Origin: an uncultured Lachnospiraceae bacterium
GTDB lineage: Bacteria; Bacillota; Clostridia; Lachnospirales; Lachnospiraceae
Length of the DNA: 64,000 bases
Reading direction: 5' to 3'
NCBI GenBank assembly: GCA_910586205.1
Contig: CAJUGD010000019.1
Coordinates: 1-64,000 of the forward strand
Numbering within the stretch: position 1 is the stretch's first letter; every line of letters begins with the position of its first letter. The notes beneath the pieces were generated by a model. The model was given only the letters and a program-made list of their open reading frames with translations, made no database searches and was not told the DNA's origin. The position numbers were made by a program, and so were the translations under genes. This document shows positions 24,992-34,309 of the stretch, piece by piece.

Positions 24992-26320
24992 ATGAGTAAA
25001 CCAATAGTTGCGATTGTGGGACGACCTAACGTGGGAAAGTCCACCTTGTTCAATGCACTGGCAGGGGGGACTATTTCCATTGTAAAGGATACCCCCGGAG
25101 TCACCAGGGATCGGATCTATGCGGACTGTACCTGGCTGGATATGAATTTTACCCTGATCGACACAGGAGGCATTGAGCCGGACAGCAAGGATATTATTCT
25201 GTCTCAGATGAGAGAGCAGGCACAGATTGCCATTGATACAGCAGATGTGATTGTATTGATTGTGGATGTGCGGCAGGGGCTGGTAGATTCAGACTCCAAG
25301 GTGGCGGATATGCTGCGGCGGTCTAAAAAGCCTGTGGTTCTGGCCGTAAACAAGGTAGACAGTTTCCAAAAGTTTGGAAACGATGTATATGAGTTTTATA
25401 ATCTGGGTATCGGAGAGCCTGTCCCTGTGTCTGCGGCGTCCAGGTTAGGATTAGGGGAGCTGCTGGAACAGGTGACCGGACATTTCCGGGCAGAACAGCT
25501 TGAGGAGACAGAGGACGACCGTCCCAGGGTAGCGGTTGTAGGAAAGCCCAATGTGGGGAAATCCTCGATTATCAATAAGCTTATCGGGGCCAACCGGGTA
25601 ATTGTGTCCGATATTGCGGGAACAACACGGGATGCAGTGGACACAGAAGTGGTTCATGACGGCACGGAATACGTATTGATCGATACGGCAGGTCTTCGCA
25701 GGAAAAGCAAAATTAAAGAAGATTTAGAGCGCTACAGCATTATCCGGACTGTATCAGCAGTGGAGCGGGCAGATGTGGTGGTGCTTGTCATTGATGCAGT
25801 GGAAGGCGTGACAGAGCAGGATGCCAAGATCGCCGGGATTGCTCATGACCGGGGCAAGGGAATCATCATTGCCGTGAACAAATGGGATGCCATTGAAAAG
25901 ACGGATAAGACCATTTATGAATATACAAAGAAGATTCAGGACACCTTGTCCTTTATCCAGTATGCGGAGATGATTTTTATTTCAGCCGTTACGGGACAGC
26001 GTCTGACAAAGCTGTTTGAGCTGATTGACGTGGTAAGACAGAATCAGAACATGCGTGTGGCTACAGGAGTGCTGAATGAGATTATGGCAGAGGCAGTGGC
26101 GCTGCAGCAGCCGCCGTCAGATAAAGGCAAGCGCCTGAAGCTGTTTTATATGACCCAGGTAGCAGTAAAGCCTCCTACCTTTGTGGTGTTTGTCAATGAT
26201 AAAGAGTTAATGCATTTTTCTTATGTACGGTATCTGGAAAATAAGATTCGGGACACTTTTGGATTTAAAGGGACTTCCCTGAAATTTTTGATTCGGGAGA
26301 GATCCGGAAAGGAGCAGTAA
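24992..26320 (+). CDS. der: Ribosome biogenesis GTPase Der (EngA)
   Basis: 442 residues with two GTPase domains in tandem: GRPNVGKST near residue 8, DTGGIEPD and NKVD; then GKPNVGKSS near residue 183, DTAGLRRKSKI and NKWD. A KH-like domain ends the protein. Der acts in 50S assembly. Starts a der-plsY-gpsA operon. Confidence 0.97.
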   Translation: MSKPIVAIVGRPNVGKSTLFNALAGGTISIVKDTPGVTRDRIYADCTWLDMNFTLIDTGGIEPDSKDIILSQMREQAQIAIDTADVIVLIVDVRQGLVDSDSKVADMLRRSKKPVVLAVNKVDSFQKFGNDVYEFYNLGIGEPVPVSAASRLGLGELLEQVTGHFRAEQLEETEDDRPRVAVVGKPNVGKSSIINKLIGANRVIVSDIAGTTRDAVDTEVVHDGTEYVLIDTAGLRRKSKIKEDLERYSIIRTVSAVERADVVVLVIDAVEGVTEQDAKIAGIAHDRGKGIIIAVNKWDAIEKTDKTIYEYTKKIQDTLSFIQYAEMIFISAVTGQRLTKLFELIDVVRQNQNMRVATGVLNEIMAEAVALQQPPSDKGKRLKLFYMTQVAVKPPTFVVFVNDKELMHFSYVRYLENKIRDTFGFKGTSLKFLIRERSGKEQ

Positions 26321-26955
26321 TGGAGCGGGTGATTTGTCTTGTTATGGGGTATGTGTTTGGATTGTTTCAGACAGGCTATTTGTACAGCAAAGCTCACAAT
26401 ATGGATATCCGCAAGTATGGAAGCGGGAATTCGGGCAGTACCAATGTGCTGCGGGTAATGGGAAAGAAGGCCGCGCTTATTGTGTTTACCGGGGATGTGT
26501 CAAAGATGATTCTGGCTTGTCTTTTGACCCGGTATTTATATCGGGAACAGCCGGGCATGATGTATGTGTATCTTCTCTATACGGGCTTTGGCGTGGTTTT
26601 AGGGCATAATTTTCCTTTCTATATGGGATTTAAGGGGGGCAAGGGAATCGCGGCCTCAGCCGGCCTTTTTGCGGCCTTAGACTGGCGGATTATGCTGGTG
26701 TGCCTGGTTGTGTTTGTACTTGTGGTGGCAGCTACCCGCTATGTGTCCTTGGGTTCTATTCTGGTGATGCTGGTGTTTCTTGCCGGGATGATATTCTTTG
26801 GCATAAAAGGGGACTATGGGGTGGATCAAAAGGCATTGCCGGAATTTTTCGCTATGGTCTCGGTTATCACCCTGATGGCTGTCTGGAGGCATCGCAGCAA
26901 CATTAAAAGGCTGTTGACCGGTACGGAGAATAAGCTGGGGGCTAAGAAGGCATAG
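26320..26955 (+). CDS. plsY: Glycerol-3-phosphate acyltransferase PlsY
   Basis: 211 residues, strongly hydrophobic with about five membrane segments. KYGSGNSGSTNVLRVMGKKAA and GHNFPFYMGFKGGKGIAASAG are the conserved loops of PlsY, which transfers acyl groups from acyl phosphate to glycerol-3-phosphate at the first step of phospholipid synthesis. Start overlaps the der stop by one base (TAATG). Confidence 0.96.
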   Translation: MERVICLVMGYVFGLFQTGYLYSKAHNMDIRKYGSGNSGSTNVLRVMGKKAALIVFTGDVSKMILACLLTRYLYREQPGMMYVYLLYTGFGVVLGHNFPFYMGFKGGKGIAASAGLFAALDWRIMLVCLVVFVLVVAATRYVSLGSILVMLVFLAGMIFFGIKGDYGVDQKALPEFFAMVSVITLMAVWRHRSNIKRLLTGTENKLGAKKA

Positions 26956-26977
26956 AGAAGGAAAGGATGTGCAATTT

Positions 26978-27988
26978 ATGGCTCATATTGGAGTTATCGG
27001 CGCAGGAAGCTGGGGAATTGCTCTGGCTTCTTTGTTGTATCATCAGGGCAATTCGGTTGCCGTGTGGTCAGCTATTGAAACAGAGATTGAAATGCTGAGC
27101 CGTACCCGAAGACTTGGCACACTGCCAGGACTAAAACTGCCGGAGGATATGACATTTACAGCAGATCTGGAAAAAGCCATGAAAGGAAAGGAGCTGTTGG
27201 TGCTGGCAGTCCCTTCCATTTATGTGAGGCAGACAGCCAAAAGGATGTGCAGTTTTTGTAAAGAAGGACAGATCCTGGTCAACGTAGCAAAGGGAATTGA
27301 GGACAAAAGCCTAATGACCCTTTCCTCGGTGATTGAGGAGGAGCTGCCCATGGCAGAAGTAACCGTTTTATCAGGGCCAAGCCATGCAGAGGAGGTAAGC
27401 CGCGGGCTTCCTACTACCTGTGTGGCAGGGGCAAAGAGACGAGAAACTGCAGAGTTTGTTCAGGAATGTTTTATGAGTCCAGTCTTCAGGGTTTATACCA
27501 GCCCGGATGTGCTGGGAATTGAAATAGGAGGAGCCCTTAAAAATGTTATTGCCCTGGCAGCGGGGATTGCCGACGGGCTGGGATACGGAGACAACACCAA
27601 AGCAGCCCTGATTACTAGGGGAATCTATGAGATCACCCGTTTGGGAATGGCCATGGGAGGAAGGCAGGAAACCTTTGGCGGGCTTTCAGGAATCGGGGAT
27701 CTGATTGTTACCTGTGCCAGTATGCACAGCCGAAACCGCCGGGCGGGAATTCTGATTGGGAAAGGCTATTCCGCCAAAAAAGCCATGGATGAAGTCAGGA
27801 TGGTGGTGGAAGGCGTATACTCCGCTAAGGCAGGGCTTGCCCTGGCGGAAAAATATCAGGTATCAGCGCCCATTATCCGGGAAGTGAATCAGATCCTGTT
27901 TGAAGGAAAGCCTGCCCTGGCTGCAGTAAATGATCTGATGCTGCGGGATAAGACAGAGGAAAGCTTTGGGATGGGGTGGGGAGATTAA
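26978..27988 (+). CDS. gpsA: Glycerol-3-phosphate dehydrogenase [NAD(P)+]
   Basis: 336 residues. IGVIGAGSWGIALASLL binds NAD(P); VNVAKGIE, LSGPSHAEEV and GGALKNVIALAAGIADGLGYGDN with the catalytic lysine are typical. The enzyme reduces dihydroxyacetone phosphate to the glycerol-3-phosphate that PlsY uses. ATG at 26978 with AAGGAT 9 bases upstream is preferred to an overlapping GTG at 26969. Confidence 0.96.
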   Translation: MAHIGVIGAGSWGIALASLLYHQGNSVAVWSAIETEIEMLSRTRRLGTLPGLKLPEDMTFTADLEKAMKGKELLVLAVPSIYVRQTAKRMCSFCKEGQILVNVAKGIEDKSLMTLSSVIEEELPMAEVTVLSGPSHAEEVSRGLPTTCVAGAKRRETAEFVQECFMSPVFRVYTSPDVLGIEIGGALKNVIALAAGIADGLGYGDNTKAALITRGIYEITRLGMAMGGRQETFGGLSGIGDLIVTCASMHSRNRRAGILIGKGYSAKKAMDEVRMVVEGVYSAKAGLALAEKYQVSAPIIREVNQILFEGKPALAAVNDLMLRDKTEESFGMGWGD

Positions 27989-28012
27989 AAATCATGTATT
28001 AAGGTGTTAAAA

Positions 28013-28056
28013 TAGCTGCGGCAATCCGGGGTTTCCGAATTGCTGCAGCTTATTTT
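28013..28056. terminator. Terminator shared by gpsA and the convergent XRE gene
   Basis: AGCTGCGGCAATCCGG (28013-28028) pairs, with few mismatches, with 28034-28049; T-rich sequence follows on the plus side and overlaps the end of the XRE gene. Confidence 0.7.
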
Positions 28057-28382
28057 TCTTTTTGTTCTTCCAGCAGCCGCTGGATATATCCATATAAATA
28101 TTTTTTGTTTTCATCAGTCAATGATAAAAATAACCTGGTAATCTCCACATCCAAAGGATCCGAGTCATCTTCAAAGATTGGTTCAGCCCCGGTTTTGATC
28201 CATTCCGGCCGGATGTGAAAGGTACGGCAGATATCAGAAAGAACCCGTTCAGTAAGCCCGATACGTCCGGTTTCAATATTTCCTAAGTTGGAGCGGGACA
28301 GGTTAATTTTATTGGAAAATTCTTCAAGAGTCATATTCAGTATTTTTTTTCTTAATTGTCGGATGCGTTCATATGGTTCCAT
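28050..28382 (-). CDS. XRE-family helix-turn-helix regulator
   Basis: 110 residues. A Cro/CI-type helix-turn-helix covers about residues 5-60, with TLEEFSNKINLSRSNLGNIE and GLTERVLSDICRTFHI. The C-terminal tail contains LTDENKKYLYGYIQRLLEEQ. It is divergently transcribed from the 51-residue peptide and loaP, so it may control the second glycan operon; that is inference from position. Confidence 0.85.
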   Translation of the reverse strand: MEPYERIRQLRKKILNMTLEEFSNKINLSRSNLGNIETGRIGLTERVLSDICRTFHIRPEWIKTGAEPIFEDDSDPLDVEITRLFLSLTDENKKYLYGYIQRLLEEQKEK

Positions 28383-28422
28383 GAAATAACCTCGCTTTTT
28401 GTCTTTCTATATTTCCAAAATA

Positions 28423-28451
28423 ATTATATCATACAAAAAAATGCTTGTAAA
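28423..28451 (-). promoter_or_regulatory. Promoter of the XRE regulator gene
   Basis: On the minus strand, TTTACA (28451-28446) and TATAAT (28428-28423), spacer 17, with an extended TG upstream of the -10. Confidence 0.65.
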
Positions 28452-28474
28452 GAGAAAAACGCAGCACAAAAATC

Positions 28475-28503
28475 TTGACAAAAGAAAAATAAAGAACTAT
28501 AAT
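28475..28503 (+). promoter_or_regulatory. Consensus sigma-A promoter of the peptide-loaP-glycan operon
   Basis: TTGACA at 28475-28480 and TATAAT at 28498-28503 with a 17-base spacer, a perfect consensus. Downstream to 45415 no equally strong promoter or terminator was seen, so it may drive the whole 17-kb unit. Confidence 0.8.
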
Positions 28504-28533
28504 GATTGTTACAAGAAGAAAGGGGTGGAAGAA

Positions 28534-28689
28534 ATGAAAAACGGCATAGCAGAAATTAAAGAAATCAAGGACATCAGTGCAGGTTTGACAAGAGAAAACA
28601 AAAAGTACGTGATTGCAGTTGCCAATGCTTTGCTTTTCTCACAAAACAAAAAGGAGCCACTCTGTAAGCCGCCGAAGCAGACCGCATGA
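28534..28689 (+). CDS. Small 51-residue protein sharing the XRE tail motif
   Basis: 51 residues with an AAGGGGTGGAA site 5-15 bases before the ATG. Residues ~19-38 (LTRENKKYVIAVANALLFSQ) closely resemble the tail of the divergent XRE regulator (LTDENKKY...), but there is no helix-turn-helix. It is the first gene after a perfect promoter. It may interact with the regulator or be a remnant of a regulator gene; both are inference. Confidence 0.6.
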   Translation: MKNGIAEIKEIKDISAGLTRENKKYVIAVANALLFSQNKKEPLCKPPKQTA

Positions 28690-28784
28690 AACAGGTATTT
28701 GGGGAATTTGAACAGCAATATACAGGGGTGTGCCTGTAAAATCAATGAGTAAAAGAGGGGGCCCCCTAAAAGCAAGGAGGAGCT

Positions 28785-29426
28785 ATGTTGTGGTATCTGC
28801 TGCGGACCTGGCATGGAAGAGAAGAAGATTTAGCAGGTGAGATACGGCGGACTGTCCCGCCGTATCTGTACAAAGAGGTGTTTGTGATTTGTAATCAGCG
28901 GATCTGGAGACGGCAGGGAAGGAGTATCGTTCGTCTGGAACCGCTGTTCAAGGGATGCGTGTTTCTTACATGTGAAAAGACAGAACCTTTGTTTCGTCGT
29001 TTAGAACAGGTTCCGGCCATATCAAGGCTGATAGCCACAGGTTCTCTGTCTGTATTTCCCTTAAGAGAGGAAGATGCAAGATTTTTAGATCAGATCTCCG
29101 GGAAAGATCATGTGATCCGTCTGTCTCATGTGCTTCATGAGGAGGGAAAGGAAGACGGTCCATGCATTTATAAAATCTCCGGTCCCTTGGAGGACTGTCT
29201 GGACTATGTGGAGAAATTTCAGTTTGGCAAACGTTTTGTAAAGCTTTCGAAAAGGCTATGGGGGGAAGACCTTGCAATTTACCTGGGGATTCTTTTAAAG
29301 GAAGACCTTGCCCGGAAAATACTGTATGAAAATATAACCGTTTCCGTGGAAATGGCGGAGCGTTACGCGCTAATGAAAATCCAAAAGGACAGCAAGGGAA
29401 AATGGATAAAGTACAGAATTTCATAG
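28785..29426 (+). CDS. loaP: NusG-family antitermination protein LoaP
   Basis: 213 residues. The N-terminal NGN domain is recognisable from WYLLRTWHGREEDLA, RLEPLFKGCVFL and a mid-region typical of specialised NusG paralogs; the C-terminal ~55 residues would form the KOW domain. LoaP/UpxY-type proteins suppress termination in long polysaccharide or secondary-metabolite operons. Placed directly upstream of a 16-kb glycan operon, exactly as expected. A good AGGAGG lies just before the ATG; the upstream gap contains a 12-bp palindrome (AGGGGGCCCCCT). Confidence 0.85.
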   Translation: MLWYLLRTWHGREEDLAGEIRRTVPPYLYKEVFVICNQRIWRRQGRSIVRLEPLFKGCVFLTCEKTEPLFRRLEQVPAISRLIATGSLSVFPLREEDARFLDQISGKDHVIRLSHVLHEEGKEDGPCIYKISGPLEDCLDYVEKFQFGKRFVKLSKRLWGEDLAIYLGILLKEDLARKILYENITVSVEMAERYALMKIQKDSKGKWIKYRIS

Positions 29427-29466
29427 GTTTTATCCTTTGCAGAAGGAGAGTACAAAAAGACAGATT

Positions 29467-31500
29467 ATGAGAAATATACACAGACTTAAAAAAAACAGCG
29501 GTGCTGATCATCGTAAAAGCCGAATGGAGCATTGGCAAATTATCACTGCATATCTAATGATTTACGATTTTTTTGCAGTGGAAGCTTCTTATTTTTTTGC
29601 TCTTTGGATTCGTTTTGACTGCCGTTTTCAAATGATACCCAAGGAGTATTTAAACCCATATTTTCATACGATTTTTTTGTACGCTATATTTTGCATTTTA
29701 ATATTCTGGATGATGCGTCTGTATAAAAGCATCTGGCGCTTTGCCAGTTACAGTGAACTGACCCATATGATTTTCGCCACAGTGATTACCTTGGCCTGTC
29801 ACATTGCTGCCGTCACCGGATTGGTTAAGAGAATGCCGGTTTCCTACTATCTGTTTGGAATCATGATGCAGTTTATCCTGACTCTCGGCGCCCGTTTTGC
29901 CTACCGTTTTGCGATCTTTTTAAGCGAAAGAAAAAAGGAAGGGGCTTCTCATCCGAAACGAGTACTTTTAGTAGGGGCCGGAGCTGCAGGACAGATGATC
30001 CTGCGGGATATCCGGAGCGCCAAAGAGATACGGGAAAAGGTCTGCTGTTTTATTGACGATGATCCAAACAAATGGGGGAGATATATTGACGCAGTTCCAG
30101 TGGCAGGGGGAAGGAATGATATACAGAAGGCCTGTGAAAAATATAAGATAGAAAAAATCTATGTGGTTATTCCCAAGGCGCCGGCAAAGGAAAAACGGGA
30201 AATCTTGAACCTGTGCAATGATACCGGCTGTGAACTGTTAAACCTGCCTGGTATGTACCAGCTTTATACAGGCGATGTGACGATCAGTAATATGAAAGAA
30301 GTGGCTGTGGAAGATCTGTTAGGGAGGCCGCCTGTAAAGGTGGATATGGACGAGATTTTTTGCCATATCCAAGGAAAGGTGATATTGGTTACGGGAGGAG
30401 GAGGTTCTATTGGGTCTGAGCTGTGCAGGCAGATTGCAGCCCATGAACCGAAGAAGCTGGTTCTCTTAGATATTTATGAAAATAATGCTTATGACATTCA
30501 GATGGAATTAAAGAAAAAATATCCGAATTTAGACTTAGTAACCCGGATTGGATCTGTCCGTGACAGCCGTCTGATGTTCCATCTTTTTGAATTATTTAAG
30601 CCGGAGATTGTTTATCATGCAGCAGCCCACAAACATGTTCCCCTTATGGAAGACAGTCCTTGTGAGGCGGTAAAAAATAATACCATTGGAACTTATAAAA
30701 CAGCTTATGCGGCATTAGCCTGCGGATGTGAAAAATTTGTACTCATCAGCACCGACAAGGCAGTGAATCCCACCAACTGTATGGGAGCAACTAAGAGAGC
30801 CTGTGAGATGATTATCCAGGCATTTGACTATAAAGTCAAGGTGAAGCAGGCAGACCAGCTTCCCCAATTATTTACCCACAGTATGTCGGACATGCATGTT
30901 AAACCAGAAATAAAAGAAAGGTTAAAGCAGGCAAGGACGGAATTTGTGGCAGTACGTTTTGGGAATGTACTTGGCAGCAATGGTTCGGTGATCCCACTGT
31001 TTAAAAAGCAGATTGCGGCCGGTGGTCCGGTTACTGTCACACATCCGGATATAATCCGGTATTTCATGACAATTCCAGAAGCGGTCAGTCTGGTGCTGCA
31101 GGCAGGGACCTATGCCAAGGGAGGAGAAATTTTTGTGCTGGATATGGGAGAGCCTGTGAAAATCGATGCCCTTGCCCGTAATCTGATCCGCCTTTCAGGA
31201 CATAAACCGGATGTTGATATCCAGATTCAGTACACTGGACTCAGGCCAGGCGAAAAACTATATGAAGAAAAGTTAATGGCAGAGGAAGGTTTAAAAAAGA
31301 CACAAAACGACCTGATCCACATAGGATGCCCTGTTCCCTTTGATATTGAGGAATTTTTGCTGGGAATGGAGGGACTTATGAAAACATCCTATAAAAATAA
31401 AGGAGAGATCCGGGAGATTCTGCAGAGTGTGGTAAAGACATATTGCCCGGAAAGTGATACTCGTGATCCCAAGGCTTTATTGTCGCATCTTCTAGTATAA
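29467..31500 (+). CDS. CapD/FlaA1-type nucleotide-sugar 4,6-dehydratase, membrane-bound
   Basis: About 677 residues. Four membrane segments in the first ~130 residues, a Rossmann domain (VLLVGAGAAGQMILRDI, IDDDPNKWGRY), then the short-chain dehydratase domain with TGGGGSIGSELCRQI, STDKAVNPTNCMGATKR (the Met/Lys variant of YxxxK) and RFGNVLGSNGSVIP. Likely acts on UDP-GlcNAc as PglF or CapD does to begin synthesis of a modified amino sugar. The start is uncertain: ATG 29467 is 18 bases after AAGGAG, and a TTG at 29437 is in frame. Confidence 0.88.
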   Translation: MRNIHRLKKNSGADHRKSRMEHWQIITAYLMIYDFFAVEASYFFALWIRFDCRFQMIPKEYLNPYFHTIFLYAIFCILIFWMMRLYKSIWRFASYSELTHMIFATVITLACHIAAVTGLVKRMPVSYYLFGIMMQFILTLGARFAYRFAIFLSERKKEGASHPKRVLLVGAGAAGQMILRDIRSAKEIREKVCCFIDDDPNKWGRYIDAVPVAGGRNDIQKACEKYKIEKIYVVIPKAPAKEKREILNLCNDTGCELLNLPGMYQLYTGDVTISNMKEVAVEDLLGRPPVKVDMDEIFCHIQGKVILVTGGGGSIGSELCRQIAAHEPKKLVLLDIYENNAYDIQMELKKKYPNLDLVTRIGSVRDSRLMFHLFELFKPEIVYHAAAHKHVPLMEDSPCEAVKNNTIGTYKTAYAALACGCEKFVLISTDKAVNPTNCMGATKRACEMIIQAFDYKVKVKQADQLPQLFTHSMSDMHVKPEIKERLKQARTEFVAVRFGNVLGSNGSVIPLFKKQIAAGGPVTVTHPDIIRYFMTIPEAVSLVLQAGTYAKGGEIFVLDMGEPVKIDALARNLIRLSGHKPDVDIQIQYTGLRPGEKLYEEKLMAEEGLKKTQNDLIHIGCPVPFDIEEFLLGMEGLMKTSYKNKGEIREILQSVVKTYCPESDTRDPKALLSHLLV

Positions 31501-31520
31501 AAAGGGATGGATATAGTAGG

Positions 31521-32357
31521 ATGGCATTGACATTCATGTACATAACAAACAACCCACAGGTGGCGTTAATTGCTGAAAAGTATGGCGTGGAAAGAATCTG
31601 GGTTGATCTTGAGTCTCTTGGCAAAGACCAACGCCAAAAAGGGATGAATACTGTAAAATCAAAGCACAGGGTGGAAGATATCAGAAGAATTGCCCCATTG
31701 CTGTCTAAGGCAGAAATGCTTGTACGAATCAACCCATGGAATCCTAAATCGGAAAGAGAGATCGAACAGGTTATTTCAGCAGGCGCAGACAGAATTATGC
31801 TTCCCATGTGGAAATCAGCAGATGAGGTGGAAAATTTTTTATCTTCCATTGAAGGAAAGGCCAAGAATGTACTGCTGCTTGAAACCAGAGAGGCAGAAGA
31901 ATGTTTAGAAGAAGTTCTTGCATTGAAAGGAATCGATGAAATCCATATTGGTTTAAATGACCTTTCCCTTTCTTATGGATTACCCTTTATGTTTGAGTTG
32001 CTTTCCAACGGAACCGTAGAACGGATCTGCAGAACAATAAAAGCACAAAGCAGGATTCCCTATGGCTTTGGCGGGATTGCCAGAATTGGAGAGGGCATGC
32101 TTTCCTCTGAAAAGATTATCATGGAGCATTATCGGTTAGGATCCACCAGGGTTATTCTTTCCAGAAGTTTCTGCAATACAGATACTTTGCAGGATATTTC
32201 TGAAATAGAAGCCATATTTTGTGAGAACATTATGAAGCTTCGGAAGTTTGAAAGAGAGGTGGCAGCCATTGCCAATCCGCCAGCCTTTCATAACAATAAA
32301 AAGGAGATTGCAGATAGGATTCAAAGGCTTCAGAATAACGTTTTGGCGCTTATATAG
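31521..32357 (+). CDS. HpcH/HpaI-family aldolase or citrate-lyase-like protein
   Basis: 278 residues of TIM-barrel type. RIWVDLESL, LVRINPWNP, ADRIMLPMWKSADEV, NVLLLETREAE and IHIGLNDLSLSYG match the HpcH/HpaI aldolase family, which makes or breaks C-C bonds using pyruvate or related enolates. Why it is in a glycan operon is unclear. Together with the next PLP decarboxylase and a class IV aminotransferase it might make an unusual small-molecule substituent; this is inference. Confidence 0.75.
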   Translation: MALTFMYITNNPQVALIAEKYGVERIWVDLESLGKDQRQKGMNTVKSKHRVEDIRRIAPLLSKAEMLVRINPWNPKSEREIEQVISAGADRIMLPMWKSADEVENFLSSIEGKAKNVLLLETREAEECLEEVLALKGIDEIHIGLNDLSLSYGLPFMFELLSNGTVERICRTIKAQSRIPYGFGGIARIGEGMLSSEKIIMEHYRLGSTRVILSRSFCNTDTLQDISEIEAIFCENIMKLRKFEREVAAIANPPAFHNNKKEIADRIQRLQNNVLALI

Positions 32358-32377
32358 GACAAAGGAGAATAGAGCCA

Positions 32378-33595
32378 ATGGAAATTTCAATCGAAAAGTT
32401 ACGGGCTTTATCAGAACGATATGGAGACGCTTTTTATTTATTAGATTCAAAACAATTTGAAGATAATTATCAAAGGCTTAAAAGAGCTTTTACAAAAATA
32501 TATCCGCATTTTAACATTGCCTATTCTTATAAAACCAACTATATTCCAAAGCTTTGCAAAATTGTGGATCGCTGTGGAGGATACGCAGAGGTTGTATCAG
32601 ACATGGAGATGGAGATTGCACTTAGAATCGGAGTAAAACCAGAGAAGATTATTTGGAACGGCCCGGTTAAGAATTATGAAAAAGCCAGGCAGCTTTTAAT
32701 TGCCGGGGGAACGGTAAACTTAGATTCCATGGAAGAAATAAATGAAATCAAAAAAATCGCTGCAGAATATCCGGAACATTCCTTAAATGTCGGAATTCGG
32801 TGTAATTTTAACATTGGGGATGGCTTGATTTCCCGATTTGGATTTGATGTAAATCAGACGGAGTTTATCCAGGCTGTAGATTTTATAAAAACCTCAAAGA
32901 ATATCCATCTTTTTATGCTGCAGTGTCACTTTGCAGACAGAAAAGTCCAATATTGGCCTGTCCGAGCAAAAGAAATGCTGAGATTAAGGGAACAGGTTTG
33001 CGATAGATTAGGCTATTTTCCTGAGAAAGTGGATCTTGGCGGCGGGATTTTCGGGAACCTTCAAGAATCACTAAAAAATCAATTCCCTGTTCACATTCCT
33101 GAATATGATGAATATGCAGAGGCTGCAGCGCCATTGTTTTCAGATAGTTTCCCAAGTGCAGCTCCAGAACTTCTGATAGAGCCAGGGACAGCTCTTGCCG
33201 GCGATAGCATGAAGTTTGCTGGAAGAATCAAAGCAATAAAATCCATAAGGGGAAAGCATTTTGCAACCATACTGGGCAGCCAGAAAAATATCAATATGAG
33301 CGGCGTCAATCCGCCGATAACAGTTTATCCTTTAGGTAAGGACCGGACATATTATACGGATATTGATCTTGCCGGCTATACTTGTATTGAATCGGATGTG
33401 CTTTATAGGAACTATACGGGGGAACTTGGAGTAGGGGATTTTCTTGTGTTTTCGAACTGTGGTTCTTACTCTATTGTTATGAAACCGCCCTTTATTTTGC
33501 CGGATTTCCCTGTGGTGGATATCAGCGGTGGGCATATAGAGCTTATTAAGCGCAGAGAGCAGTTTGATGATCTTTTTCACACCTATTCTTTTTAG
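32378..33595 (+). CDS. Fold-type III PLP decarboxylase (DAP/ornithine decarboxylase-like)
   Basis: 405 residues. YGDAFYLLDSKQFEDNYQ and IAYSYKTNYIPKL, with the PLP-binding lysine in the YKTN motif near residue 52, define the alanine-racemase-like barrel of group IV decarboxylases. VDLGGGIFGNL and LLIEPGTALAGDS are typical phosphate and domain-interface motifs. A housekeeping LysA is usually found elsewhere, so this copy probably serves the cluster; substrate unknown. Confidence 0.8.
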   Translation: MEISIEKLRALSERYGDAFYLLDSKQFEDNYQRLKRAFTKIYPHFNIAYSYKTNYIPKLCKIVDRCGGYAEVVSDMEMEIALRIGVKPEKIIWNGPVKNYEKARQLLIAGGTVNLDSMEEINEIKKIAAEYPEHSLNVGIRCNFNIGDGLISRFGFDVNQTEFIQAVDFIKTSKNIHLFMLQCHFADRKVQYWPVRAKEMLRLREQVCDRLGYFPEKVDLGGGIFGNLQESLKNQFPVHIPEYDEYAEAAAPLFSDSFPSAAPELLIEPGTALAGDSMKFAGRIKAIKSIRGKHFATILGSQKNINMSGVNPPITVYPLGKDRTYYTDIDLAGYTCIESDVLYRNYTGELGVGDFLVFSNCGSYSIVMKPPFILPDFPVVDISGGHIELIKRREQFDDLFHTYSF

Positions 33596-34294
33596 ATGGC
33601 AGGGACAATGATGAATCTATTTCATTTAAAGCTTAAGAGATTGTTTGATATTCTTTTCTCCGGAGTATTGATTGTCGTGTTGATTCCTTTTTGGATAGGA
33701 ATAAGCCTTGCGATAAAAAGGGATTCCAAGGGGCCTGTGATTTTCAAACAGGAAAGACGCACAAAAGACGGAAAAATATTTCAAATGATGAAGTTTAGGA
33801 CTATGGTTGTAAATGCTGAAAAAACGGGTTCCGGTCTTTTCAGCTACAAAGATGATCCCAGGATTACGAAAACAGGCAAAAAGCTGAGAAACAGCAGTCT
33901 GGATGAGCTTCCCCAATTGATGAATGTTTTTATGGGAGACATGTCCTTGGTAGGACCCAGGCCTTGTGTTGCATACGAACTTGGAGACTTTGACACGCTC
34001 AACGGACGGTACAAAAAACGGTTTGAGATGAAAGCAGGGATTACCGGACTGGCACAGGTAAAAGGCCGTAATCAAATAAACTGGGATGAAAAAGTCCAAT
34101 ATGACAACCAATATGTGGACAGGTTTAAAAAAATTGGTATTTTAGCCGATATTCCGATCCTGGTAGAATCGGTATGGAAAGTCTTTTGGAAAACCGGTAT
34201 TTATGAAAATAAGACAGACGAAGCTATGGATGAAGCAGAAGCAGCCAGAATCGAAGAAGAAAAGATAATCCAAATGGCTCATCTGCCGGATTAA
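33596..34294 (+). CDS. Undecaprenyl-phosphate sugar-phosphate transferase (initiating PGT)
   Basis: 232 residues. One re-entrant membrane segment at about 15-38 (LFDILFSGVLIVVLIPFW) followed by GPVIFKQERRTKDGKIF, MKFRTM, LDELPQLMNVFMGDMSLVGPRP and GITGLAQVKGRN, the hallmarks of the WcaJ/PglC-type monotopic phosphoglycosyl transferases. It links the first sugar phosphate to undecaprenyl phosphate and so starts each repeat unit. The start adjoins the previous stop; the ATG at 33611 is an alternative. Confidence 0.9.
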   Translation: MAGTMMNLFHLKLKRLFDILFSGVLIVVLIPFWIGISLAIKRDSKGPVIFKQERRTKDGKIFQMMKFRTMVVNAEKTGSGLFSYKDDPRITKTGKKLRNSSLDELPQLMNVFMGDMSLVGPRPCVAYELGDFDTLNGRYKKRFEMKAGITGLAQVKGRNQINWDEKVQYDNQYVDRFKKIGILADIPILVESVWKVFWKTGIYENKTDEAMDEAEAARIEEEKIIQMAHLPD

Positions 34295-34309
34295 GGGGGA
34301 AGTTCAGCA

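Noticed and set aside
28757..28768. AGGGGGCCCCCT palindrome before loaP as a terminator or LoaP site
   Set aside because: No loop or U run; too short to assign, so left as a note in the loaP entry.
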